DNA of 64,000 bases, taken from contig JAJEKV010000032.1 in NCBI GenBank assembly GCA_021234155.1, forward strand, positions 3,539,835 through 3,603,834, given 5' to 3'. The stretch's first letter is position 1; every line of letters starts with the position of its first letter. The notes beneath the pieces are model-generated. The model was not told where the DNA came from. It ran no database searches and worked only from the letters and a program-made list of their open reading frames with translations. Of the stretch, positions 12,257 to 23,525 are shown in pieces. Made by a program: the position numbers and the translations under genes. The stretch is from Isoetes taiwanensis. Its lineage: Eukaryota; Streptophyta; Lycopodiopsida; Isoetales; Isoetaceae.

Positions 12257-12760
12257 TTTTTTTTTTTTTTTTTTTTTTTTTTGATGCAAGATGTTTTGAT
12301 TTTATTAAACATAAAAAAAGGAGGTATACACGACCTTATTGGAGTGGCTCCACAATAGGCCAGGTATTCAAATACAAGCACAATGGAACCCAATAGTCCG
12401 AGACAGAGGATCCAAGAACAAATACCATTCCTTTCAGCTGGAGGGAAGGTGGAGATTACTCGATGGTCCAAAGTTGAAGCCATCTGAAGCTCATACCCGC
12501 AAGATCCAGACAGCTGAAGAGCACCAAGGAGCAAATATCATCCTACGCGTTAACTTGGTATGGACTATCTTGCTACCAGCTATACTACAAGTGACTCTCC
12601 CTTCCATTACTGTACTATGGGATGTATGCACCTTCTTCAAGCAAAGTAGCAGATTACACAAACCTGCCCCAGGGGGGTGTCCACTCGCTCTCAAATGCTG
12701 CTTCACCTGCCTGCATAGACTTCAACTTCAGGAAGATCAACTCACTTAAGGCTCCAGGTT
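12257..12760 (-). mobile_element. Second poly(A)-ended retroelement remnant
   Basis: A T-run of about 26 bp at 12,257-12,282 is followed by 'gatgcaagatgttttgattt', which looks like the 3' end of a retroposed minus-strand element. A short minus frame at 12,491-12,706 has no clear domain. Its upstream extent is unknown. Confidence 0.4.
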
Positions 12761-12769
12761 CAGGTTCCC

Positions 12770-14440
12770 ATTGGAACGCAAGGAACATGGCTCGATGAGT
12801 GAGCAACTGTTAAAGAAATCTGGTCTCCCGCCCAAGACTTCCTCCTTTAATCTCCTCCATCGCCCATACCGTCCGGTCATGAGTTATCCTTCGATCCTAA
12901 TCTCCCCCTAGCTGGGAAAGGGGAAGGACTTAATTTTCTGCCCCAATGGCAATCATGTCAAGTAGCACAGCAGGCTGATATGCAAAGAACGGGCTCAGCC
13001 CAAATGACCCAACTGCCTATCAAGAACAGCTGATCTGAGCACCTGCTTAAAGCGAGCAACCCACAATGAGTGCAGGCCTTCCCCTACTGCAAGGAGTGCA
13101 GCATTTACCCTGGCTTCCCATTATAGCTTTAACCTTTGCAAAGGCCTAAAAAACAAGACAAGATTACCTCCAGGACGACCCACAGCTAGGCCTCAAGAAC
13201 TTCCACAGATAAGCAGGCCTCAGGTGATGTCTGGGATCTCAGAGAAGATGGGCAAAGTTTCGTCTGCACCAGATCAAAGGCGCCCAGCCACCAGAGCTCT
13301 TGCCATAACCTAAACCTGGGAAACAAATCAAGCGGTTGGCTAGCAGCAGGCCTGGCCACCCAAGCCCTTCCAGCCATGATTCTGAAGAGGTCTGCAAGGG
13401 AACGGGCTGCCGCCGCCATAGGCGGCTGCCCTAAGCCGCTCAAACCCTAAACGCCATCCTCAGGAATCCCCTTTGTAATTTTTATAGGCTTTTTATTATA
13501 GTTTTACTACGATTTTATTGATGTATTCGTGTGGATGTACGAAATAGTATTCTAGAGTGCACGCTTTCATAACCATCAATTTTATGTTAGGAAAATAATT
13601 GTGTGGCTTTGATGTCGGTTTGTCTGCATGTGCTTTTCAACCCTAAATTTTCAAAGTGCTAATGCAGCTGTAGACAAAAAATTTTCTAGGGTTTTTTTAA
13701 TGCTAGTTCTCATGGCGAATAGATTCCATGACTCATGTCCATCGAGGTCCCCATTTGATGCTCTTAGAATTAATATTTTTTATGCTCTGGTGCTGAAGTC
13801 GGCAAATAATGTGTGAGATTATTATGTAAACTCGTATTTGAAAGGCATTTCCCAGTTATTTCATGCAGCACAAAGAAATATTTTGATATTTGGCTTCAGA
13901 TCAATTTCATCTTAACTTTTGTAGACTATGCCATACATTGATCTCAGAGCAAGAGCTGCAATAGGTTTGGAGCCACATGAAAGCTATATTACACTACATC
14001 CTCTTTTGATCAGGCAGTTGGGCAGAGGAAAAGGACATTGAAGGCATCACTTCCATACAATTTCTAATGTTGCATTGTTGTGGTTCAGTATTACTGTTGT
14101 TACTATGAGAAGCCCATGGTCACAATTTACCTAAACAGGCATTTCAACTCTGCCTAGTCTAGAACACAGTATCACACATCTTGCTGAACGACTTGAAAAC
14201 CCATAATCAGCATTGGTCCAATGGATGTCCTATTTTGACCTTTCTTATGCCACCAGAGAAACCTTGTCTTTATTTCTCTGCTGTATGGCTATTTCAGCTG
14301 TTATAATATAAGATCTACTGCTAACAGATTAAGAAGTCATTCCAAGTATATCACATATTCCATTGTCTCTTAGATTGAAAGCTATTTGGAGATATTCAAA
14401 AATCTTTACTTGCTAAGGTATTTCATCTTGTTTTGTTGTT
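12770..14440. other. No gene seen
   Basis: The GC-rich first part (about 12.77-13.45 kb) contains short frames on both strands but none with a recognisable domain. The rest is AT-rich. Nothing is supported. Confidence 0.45.
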
Positions 14441-14874
14441 TTTTTAACGTATAACACACACCATTACATTACACGCATTAAAATTAAATTCCCCCTTAAA
14501 CCCCCTTTGGTTTGGGTGCATATTCACACGGGGGGTGACTCCGGGCATCGAGAGCTGTTGGATAGGCATATTCGCCCCTTATTCCTTAATCTACACCGTA
14601 CGTAAAGTTCCTCATTTGTGGGGTATGCAAGTACAAGATTTTCTATACTGTATAATAAGATTCGCAAAATACTATAAGATTTCAACCGGAATACTATATG
14701 GTGCTGATTTCGTACGTGCAAAATACAATTATGAGGGCTCTCGCTGCCCTACGTCACCCCCCGTGTGAATATGCACCCAAACCAAAGGGGGTTTAAGGGG
14801 GAATTTAATTTTAATGCGTGTAATGTAATGGTTTGTGTTATACGTTAAAAAATTTTTTTGCCCCTTCGGGGCCA
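14441..14874. mobile_element. Long-TIR MITE copy 1 plus adjoining GC hairpin
   Basis: Arms of about 99 bp (14,441-14,539 and 14,753-14,852) are almost perfect reverse complements. They run from 'tttttaacgtataacacaca' at the outer end to 'cacggggggtgac' at the inner end, around a 213 bp core. The right arm is followed by a T-run and the hairpin GCCCCTTCGGGGC (14,860-14,872). A diverged relative in opposite orientation lies at 18,888-19,292 and has the same hairpin at the matching end. The hairpin therefore probably belongs to the family and is missing from the left end here. No coding capacity. Confidence 0.85.
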
Positions 14875-17800
14875 AAAACAAACAATGTTACATGACACTT
14901 GGATGAGTAGATATTGCGAATATAAGCAAAACAAAACAAAACAAGTGTACATTTAGAATAGATAATGAGAAGAGCAACTGCAATTTTTGGAATAGTTGTG
15001 CATCCAATTCATCTGTATGAAATTCCTGGGTGGAGCGATAGCTTTGGTCTGGAATTTGAACCCGAGTTGTTTACAGTGCTACATAACATAACAGGGCTGG
15101 TCCATTGCGGCAAAATATAGTGTTTGAAGCTTCATTGTTGCATAGAATATGTCTTAGGAGAACAAACAATAATATAATTAATATCATCCATTTATTTGCA
15201 AAGAAATAATGAAAGCTACACTTACTACTGGATATGTAGCACAATTGTGGCCTAATATATTGGAGTTGAAAAGCATAATACAAAAATTACCACGATACAA
15301 TCCAGTTATTGCATGTCGCGTGAAAGCCTCAAATTAATTATTATAAAGAAGAAAAATAGGTGTTGCATACCAGGTAGAATCCAGATCTTTCCCTTCGCAA
15401 ATATGTGGCTTTCCAAGGCATGTCTGATTCTCTGTACAGTAAAAAAGATTCTATGATTTTTGTCAAACTGCAAAATTTCCCCTTTGAACAAATGTTCTCA
15501 AGCATATTAGACGTGCAAGATTCTCCATAGAATCCATTCCTGCCCTCAAGTCTTCTTCATTTCTTTCCAGCATACACTCCTATGATTGCCACATTGATAT
15601 CCATACTTTCTTCTTTACTAAAGAAGCTGCAAATCCACGAAGCCCAGCACTACCTAGCAAAACAAGATGCCCTCTATAAACTGAACCATCTACCCGATGG
15701 CTTCTCCAAACTGAGCATATCCATTAGGTTATGCATGTCTCCATTTTTTTAACATAATGAAACACATGAACTATAAGATTTGAAAGGACAATGCATGGAG
15801 TCGTAATGAACAGGTTCTGAATCGACCAAATAGGGATAGAAAAATGTGGTACAATTTTTTTTACCAGCAAGGTGACCACTATCTGATTTTAATACAGTTC
15901 CCCTACTGCGCCCATCTGATCGACTCAAGCAGTAGCATTTCGCTCATCTTCTCCTCCTGCACAAAGCCCATATGGCGGTTTCAGATCAGGAGCCTTGTTT
16001 TGTTTGAACGTTTTACAATGTGGGATAAACAGAACTCAATGTTGATAATATCATTTCTGGAGTAAAAATAAGAGGTTCTTACCAAGCTACAAATATTTGA
16101 ATATCTTCATCCCAGGGCAAATGCAGGTCCGCATGATATAAGTGCCGAAAATGGCCCAACCATAACCCAACAGAAATGAAAGCAGGCAGATCCGATGTGT
16201 AAAGCATTCGCAGATCAAAAAACAGATCCGATTTTGTGACTTGCACATTATTTCGATGAGTCCAAGTCTCTTGCCAAATGGTAAAAAGGCATCAGAGCAC
16301 CTGTAAATTCGTAGCTCCCTTTGTATTTGTCTAAAAACATTTTGAAAAGCAAGCTTACCCAGGCAAAGCATATTTGAAATGGCTCCAAATCCCTAACTAG
16401 TTATTGTGAATCGGTGCAGGCTTTTGTGCCATCGATTTGTACCAGATAAATTCATGTATGCACAGTGGATCATCCTCTTGCATGTCACGTTGCTTCAGCC
16501 ATACCATATGAACAAACATGCCGGTTTCTTCTGTGATAAAACCACATACAAAGGGGGAAGGACAGAAATGCAGCATGAATTAGAGAAAAAGGGGCGGAGA
16601 TGAAGACATGCCCAAAAGGGAAATGGCATTATGGGCATCTTTTAAACAGAGCCGGGTACCATAAAGAGGCATGGATTCGCCATAGCTGACCCATATCAAC
16701 GCCGGATCTTCCGAGGAATTTCTCGAACCGCTGCTCATGCATCCTAGCCCTAGATATTAAACCCTAGAAATGAACCCTAAAAATAATGGGAGGATATTCA
16801 CAACCAGCACAAAAAAAACCCCACCGCAGGATTTGCCCCTTTTCTAAAATCAATGGCTAACAAAAGGTTGCACTATAGAAATACTCTTTAGTACACCTGG
16901 ATGAATACGGCCACCAAATCATATGAAAACCTTAGAGAAAACAGTATAAAAACATAAAAAAAAACCCCTGTTATAATGCTACATATTGCTCATTGATATG
17001 GCCCAACAAAGTAAAATTGTTCTTGTTTCTTGTTTCTTCAAAACATCTAGCATATGGATGGAGGAGCAAAGATTTAGATTTAAACTATATGATATGCTTT
17101 GCCTGTTGGGATTACAGCTACATGGGATTATTACAAAAGGAGGTGCAGGTATACAACAGCCCACTTCTGCAATTTCCATTCATCTTAATAATGGTTCTCT
17201 TTATGAGTAGTAGCTTCTGCATTATCTTAGAACTCCTAATCCTTAAAGAGTATTCTATAGTCTATCTATCCTCTGTGCATCAAATCCTTAATAAGATGTT
17301 CTTTTGTTTGGTCCCAATTGTTAGGAACAAATTAGTGTCTTCCTTTATACACATCATGGTTGTTTGTGTGTCTCCTTGTTCTGTACAAGGACGCCAATGA
17401 TGCATTAGTAGACATACAAGAACTCCAATGTAGTTACGTATACATCACAGACCTATGGCAGGACATGGCTGCCCTGCTCAGGGCTCAACCTCCAATATAG
17501 TTGCATATACAGTATGCATCTATGGCAAGACATGGCTGCCACGCTCCAGGCTCAACAGGAAATTTATTTATTTGTTCTTGTTGAGCACCTAAAATGGTTC
17601 TAATTAATGCATTTTATACATTCTGGTAAGGGACTCGCAAAGAGTACAAAAACCGGCCGAGATAGGCTTGTCATTCATCATAACGGCAGTATACAATGTT
17701 TAAATAGTATAGACCTGACCATAGGAACAATGTCGAGCTACCCCAAAAGAGAGTGTGTGCACAGGCAGTGCATAAGGGTATTGACAACAACCTCCCATCA

Positions 17801-18885
17801 GGATGAAAAACCCAGCCCTTTCAATTTTTCGAGGAAACCCCTAATGAGAAATGGTCGCCAACAAGCTTGGATGGTTGCCTGGAGAATTGAAGTGAGGCGA
17901 TGGTGGATGCAAGAGTGAGCGAACCTGCGAGACGACATAATACCTGCAAAGGAAATGGAATACATAGAAGGCACCCATCAATGGTTAAGGAGAACAAGAA
18001 GGGGCATGATGGAGAAGCGGCAACCTACACAACAACAAATAACCCAAAAAACTGATGTGAGTGGTTAGTAAAGATGATATATAAAAATCGACAATACATG
18101 GCAGAAGAGAAAATAGCATCACCCTTAGGGTGGAGATAAACAGCATTACCCAGCGGGTGGAAGAAAGAACATGGTAAAAGAGAAATTTGTGTCACCCTCA
18201 TGGTGGAAATAAACAACACCACCCATGGGTGGAGAAAAAAGGCATCACCATGTAGGTGTAAAAAAATTATTATGGCAGTACCCGACAGGTGGATGACAAT
18301 AAGGCAGTAATGAACAGAAATACACGTGAAAACAAAAACAAGCTCCCAACATGGCAGGGCGGGTAGGGAGGGAAGCAATGGGCAAGGAGAGAAGTGTTGC
18401 TGTGAGAAGACGCCGATAACCAGCCTCGAATATGAAGAGTATTTATATAATGGCTCGTCCCTGCCCAGAATAGCAACAAAAATTCTACTAGAGATAATCG
18501 ATAATTGTTATGGAAAATTTCACTGCCATTAGCAATTATTGCCAATAAAAGAGAGCAAATCGCATCCTTTATAGTGTTGTGGCAATTACATCTTAGTGTT
18601 GTTATGGATAAAAAAATGAAATTCTTTCATCCCATGTAAACTATGTTCAGTTCCATTGTTTCTTAAGTGTGATAGCGATGAAGAACTAGCATTATTCACC
18701 TATATATTCAGGTAGTTCAATTGTACCATTTGTTTGTAATTATAGCGTTGGAAAATTGGCATTGGAAAACCGAATCGGATTTTAACTCCCTGAGCAAAGA
18801 TATGTTTTGCATCTCCATTTTGGAGAAAAAGTGTCCTCATTACATTTGTTTTCTACTTTGTGTACCAATCCCTATACCATCCCCA
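14875..18885. other. No gene seen; small local duplications
   Basis: No conserved frame was recognised. An ~85 bp imperfect direct duplication lies at about 17,430-17,555, with 'gcaggacatggctgccctgc' and 'gcaagacatggctgccacgc' as matching blocks. A degenerate minisatellite lies at about 18,110-18,300. The B-box-like string on the minus strand near 15,055 is weak. Confidence 0.45.
18110..18300. repeat. Degenerate minisatellite
   Basis: Four or five units of about 40-60 bp repeat the pattern 'gcatcaccc..gggtggagat/aaaaa'. Each contains a small CACCC/GGGTG inverted motif. It is AT-rich between motifs, with no coding sense. Confidence 0.55.
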
Positions 18886-18887
18886 AG

Positions 18888-19292
18888 GCCCCGAAGGGGC
18901 AAAAAAAAAACTTAGTTAACACAAACCATTACATCCAAAACTTTTAAATTAAATCGAAAATCCCCTTTGATTTGGGTGCATATTCACAGGGGGGTGATGT
19001 AGGGCAGCAAGAGCCCCTTTTGTATTCCTTCAAACCGGATAATACACATACGAAATCAACATCATTTAGTACATTGCCTCAAACCTTATAGTATTTTGCA
19101 ATTCTTGTTATACAGTATACCAAAACTTGTACAAGCATACCCCACAAACGAGGATCGCTATCTACGGTCTAGATCGAGGAATAAAGGGTAAATATGCTTA
19201 CTAAGACTTATCGATCTTTGGAAGTCACCCCTATGTGAATATGCATCCAAACCAAATGGGATTTCGGGGGCTTAATTTAGAAGTGTTGGATA
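18888..19292. mobile_element. Long-TIR MITE copy 2 (inverted and diverged)
   Basis: It starts with hairpin GCCCCGAAGGGGC (18,888-18,900), an A-run and 'ttaacacaaaccattacatc'. The arm then reads 'tttgggtgcatattcacagg' and is matched on the right by 'tgtgaatatgcatccaaacc'. The core, with 'aacttgtacaagcatacccc' and 'gtacattgcctcaaacctta', resembles the reverse complement of the copy near 14.6 kb. More substitutions and indels in the arms show that it is older or inserted independently. Confidence 0.75.
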
Positions 19293-19519
19293 TGTTCAGT
19301 ACTCCATTGGTGACAACCGACCTCCTTCTAAGTATCCCGGAGAATGGTCAGTCTCAACAATCATTTATAGTATAGCGAGCAGATGTTTCCAAATATATCA
19401 ATTAACAGATTTCGAACATGGCTTTACTAATTTGTTTGGAATGGGGATCTTTTAAAAAGAGTCTAGCATATCAAGTTCATTTATAAAATTAATCGTACTT
19501 CAATGTTATATGCATATTC

Positions 19520-21240
19520 AGCAGTAATGTAATGTAATGTAAATTAAATCACGCCTTTTGAGACCCTCAGGTCCATGGGCGAAACGATTACAAAAATATA
19601 GTTTTCCAGCTGGGCACTAAAGGCCTTGTGCCTCCAATGTAGTTCCTAATAAGTATAGATCCAACAGCTCTTTTCTTTCTTTCCAATATTCTCTGAGGTA
19701 TGTACCTAATTTTCTCGGGGGTAGATGTAATAAACCATTCAAAGTGTTTTCCTGAATACCATATTGATTACGCAGATAATCAAATGTCGTGCAGTGAAGT
19801 AAGGCATGTTGTTCATCCTCTACTACCATATCCAAACAGCACGGACAGTACCGTAATTCATGAGGAATTCCGTTTGCCCTTCCAACTTCCACTTCCAGGT
19901 GATGAGAACTGAGTCTGATTTGAGAGATTAGTTTTCGTCTTCTCCGATCCAAACCTGATTTCAGCTAGTCTTGCTCTCCATAAACCACTATCATGGGATT
20001 TATCTCTTTTCTATAAAATTCTCTTTTTGTCCCTAGATCTTGATTGGGCCATAAACAGTGCTGGGCCTTTTCCTCGACCCATTGCCTGATTTCTGCCTCT
20101 GTTTCAGGGAGTTCTTCAATCGGGATGTCCCATAGACGAGCCCATTCGATCAGCTGCTTATACCATCCCGGATAGCATTGATGATTTGACTCTTGAAGAG
20201 CTTGCTATGGCAGCCGATTTGTTTCCATCCTTTTTACTCTAGCATAGTATAGCAGTGTTTGGTAAAGGGCTTCTACTTCTAGTAAGTACATGCCGCTTTC
20301 AGCCAAGAGCATCTCATATGGGGTCTGTAACTTTGCACCCAATTCTTCCAATAGGAATCTTTTCAACACCTGTTCTATTTTCTTCCATTTGTGTCTTGCA
20401 AGTCCTGGCCCCCAGGCAGGGCAAGCATACAGAACGACGGTCTGCACTAGCATGCGGAATAGAAGTTTTCTAAGTGGCCATTGCCATATACAATTTTGCG
20501 AACAATAACTCAAACATTTATATAAAGCTCTGTATCCTCCTGATATTCTTTTCTGGACCCCAGTATTCCATTTGTAATTATTGGAGAAATCGACCCCTAG
20601 ATACTTATAATCCTTCACCTGTTCCAGGCTTTCCCCATCTAGAACCATATCAATATTTTCTCGTGCTCCTATAACCATTACTTTGGTCTTTGATTTAGTG
20701 ACTTTCATCCCTGTTGAGCAGCAAAAATGCTCTAGTGCCAACAAGTGTTGCTGAAGGCTCTCTTTAGTTCATGCTATCAGCACCACATCATCTGCATACA
20801 GGAGGATTTTTAGCACATATTGTCCCAGGCGAGCCCCATTTCCATCAGCCACATTGAGCCATTCCTCTAGCTTGTCTATGAAGATTCTAAATAGAGTCGG
20901 GGATAACGGACATCCCTGCTTCACTCCTACATTGCACTCAATTTTTTCGGGCCCATCTAAAGGAAAAGAAAGCTATATTAAGACCTTCTCGTAGAGCCTT
21001 GCTACTGCTTGTGTCAGATTAGGAGGTACCTTCATATCCTGCATTCTCTCTGCCAGCTTTCCTCTTGACACTCGGTCGAATGCCTTTGTGAAGTCTACAA
21101 AACAGCAGTAAAGAGCACGTCCGTGCCCCTTGGATCCTTCCGCCAACACTCTAAGTGTTATCAGATGATCTATCGTTGAGTGATCCTTCCGGAAACCAGC
21201 CTGCCCTATGGCCCTTATCCCAGCGACATGAGGTGTTCTT
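19520..21240 (-). pseudogene. 5'-truncated LINE-B, RT and C-terminal zinc knuckle
   Basis: On the minus strand the RT palm motifs can be read in order. They are FVDFTKAFDRV near 21.1 kb, GVKQGCPLSPTLFRIFID near 20.9 kb and LLYADDVVLIA near 20.8 kb, broken by a stop just afterwards. An open 179-residue stretch follows (20,205-20,744) with the KYLGVDFSNN segment. The terminal block (19,617-19,952) has a CPCC-x8-HALLHC zinc-knuckle-like motif. The 3' end carries a (TACAT)n-type tail at about 19,525-19,545. It is a different family from LINE-A, with a related architecture. The RT is inactive in this copy. Confidence 0.85.
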
Positions 21241-21244
21241 TGGA

Positions 21245-22835
21245 GGGAACTTATTATTAGCAGAAGGTAGAGGAAAGATAATCACCACAACAAAATAAAT
21301 TAGGATGTCAATTTATCAGAAATGTATAATTAACTGAGAGAGCAATTCTCGATGCTTGAGACTACGGGTTACATCTCTTTTGGTACTGACATCAGGCCAT
21401 TAAAGACTGGGGGCTCCATTGGCATATGACATCGGGCCTTGTAAGTTCCTCGGAAATTTGGATTTTTAGTTGATTGTTGTTTGAGGAAGCTAAGTTGTAT
21501 TTACATAGCAGTCAGGTCTACTCAAATCAAAAAGCAGATGCTTAATGCTCCTAAGGCTGGGAAGACAATTGAGATGTTCGAGAAAGAACACTTATGGATT
21601 TTAGATGTAACTTTGCCAAATCCTCTTTATCTTTAGAAATTATTTTCTTCATTAAGCATGGGATACCTACTTAGATGCAGTATTTTATTTAGAGATGGGC
21701 TTAACATTATATAATTTACAATCAATTCTTATACATCAAGCAAGGGATTTGATAGCATTTGAGAACTATTGCCCAAAGCCATGATAGTACTTGCAAGTTT
21801 AAAGTGTTGGCTTAGCCTCATCTTTATGTTGATTGCACCAAATATGCAAAATCACAAGTTATGCACCAAATATGCTGATGGCATGTGGCAGGACATGCCA
21901 CATGATTATGATACTAATTATATAGATTGATGCACCACAGGAACAGAAGCACAAATAGAAAAGATAGAAACATGAACATGATACAAAAACATGTGGATTG
22001 CCTGCAGAATCATTCCATCAAAGATCCACAGAAATAAAAAACACAGATTAAAACAGAAAGGAAGACAGACTTTGACTAGGTCAGAGAAAGACGAGATTGG
22101 ATCAGAGGAGAAGATTGATGCTGATGCTGCTAGTGCTGATTGTATGTGGCTATCTTCACAACAACTTGTGAAGCAGACACACATTATTCAAGCTCAAAGA
22201 ATAGAGACAGAAGATGTGTGTGTTTCGTCCACCTAACATTGATAAATTCATGGAGATAAAAACACAAAATTTGGATCCAAAAGATGGGGAATCACATATT
22301 AAAGTGGCAAATCTAGAGCCCATGATTTCAAATTATGACTTCACATCAAATATTGTCAATTATATCACCACTTGATTTAGTGCTACAACAGAGAAGATTC
22401 AAAGGACTCTTCGACAGAGAAGAGCCTGGGATTTGAACCCAAGGTAAATTCCAGTCAAACTCCAACACGCTTCTTCCAATCAAATCTCCTGTCACTTAGG
22501 AAAAAACTGAAAGCTATTTGCTAAAGCCTTCAAAATCCGGCTAGAAAAGCCAAAGCAATCAAGAGTTTCAAACAAGCTTGCTGATTTCACCAACACTATG
22601 CAAATAGTTCACAACTCCAAATTGGTTATTTCTGAATTGCTGGATTTGTGCACAACAGCACCCAGTCTTCAGTCACAACGCAACAGTCAACACATGCACA
22701 CCATACCGGCGGATTTTCTTACGCCCTTTTCAGAATTGAATTCTGATCTCCTCCCGATTCAATCTTGCTTTAAACCTTCTGTAATCTCACTTCAGCAGTC
22801 ATTCTAGAAAACCCTTTTCCACTGACTTTGTATGT
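21245..22835. other. No gene seen
   Basis: Only short frames without domains are present. A minus-strand string resembling a B box (GGTTCAAATCC, near 22,430) is isolated and not called. The 3' part may be diverged exon debris, but nothing is supported. Confidence 0.45.
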
Positions 22836-22842
22836 GCCCTAA

Positions 22843-22983
22843 GGCTGGGTTCACATGCACCTTCACGACCATCACCATCATGTAAAAGGGCTCACCGTTT
22901 TACGTCCACCATCGCCCACCATCGCCAATTTGCACTGGGCAAAACAGGCGCTTCTCCGGCGATGGTTGCATATGAATCGGCCC
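22843..22983. mobile_element. Diverged MITE with TAA flanks
   Basis: The left end GGCTGGGTTCACATGCA and right end tgcatatgaatcggccc are imperfect inverted repeats (12 of 17 positions). TAA lies on both sides (22,840-22,842 and 22,984-22,986). This fits a PIF/Harbinger-type MITE, distinct from the one at 3.5 kb, though the right flank overlaps telomere-type repeats and the TAA there could be coincidental. Confidence 0.5.
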
Positions 22984-23006
22984 TAAACCCTAAACCCTAA
23001 ACCCTT
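22981..23006. repeat. Interstitial plant telomere-type repeats
   Basis: Three and a half copies of CCCTAAA follow the MITE directly. Similar text flanks the pair on each side ('ttccactgactttgt' before, 'ttccaccgactttgt' after). The insertion or repair event therefore duplicated about 20 bp of target. Confidence 0.75.
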
Positions 23007-23161
23007 CCACCGACTTTGTTTAGCAACCTTTGACATAAAACATTTGTTATTATTAGACAAATGCTGGATGATTATTCTTCACATATTAGAGGAAATTATT
23101 TCTGCCGTTTACTTTCCTTATTTTCCTTTTCTTATGGGATTTTTTATGGAGGATTGCTGGG

Positions 23162-23190
23162 GGGTGAAAGTATGCTGGTGGGTATCAAAA
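23162..23190 (+). repeat. Left terminal inverted repeat of the 7.7 kb transposon
   Basis: It begins GGGTGAAAGTATGCTGGTGG, continues GGTATCAAAA, and runs into a 24 bp perfect palindrome. It mirrors the right end with one mismatch in 29 bp. Confidence 0.9.
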
Positions 23191-23212
23191 GCATGCGTCC
23201 GGACGCATGCTT
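23189..23212. repeat. 24-bp perfect palindrome at the left TIR
   Basis: The half-site AAGCATGCGTCC is followed immediately by its exact reverse complement. It lies at the inner edge of the left terminal repeat and is absent from the right end. It may be a transposase-binding or cruciform-forming site. Confidence 0.8.
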
Positions 23213-23525
23213 ATAGCAGGGTTTTAGCCCGCTTAAAGCACCCCTGCTTTTGCTTAATTTGGGGTGCTGATGGGTGTAACTGCCCGTCAATTTTTTTTAC
23301 GCCCTTCATGTACTAACACGTCCACCTCACGAATGAACCGTTAGGAAAATGATTGTGGGTTTTTGGCTGGATTTTCGCGCGAGTGGTGTGGTAGTGCGTT
23401 GCAAATTGATTATTGCCGTCATGGGCGCGAAAATTCTCCCTCCAATTCACTTATCCTCCCTCTCTCGGGGAATTTCATGGCGCCCACGAGGCCGGCACGG
23501 AGGCAATCACACGTTTAGCATTGGA

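Noticed and set aside
22425-22445. tRNA or SINE B box on the minus strand
   Set aside because: Only GGTTCAAATCC without an A box or cloverleaf; similar isolated strings occur near 15,055 and 31,345.
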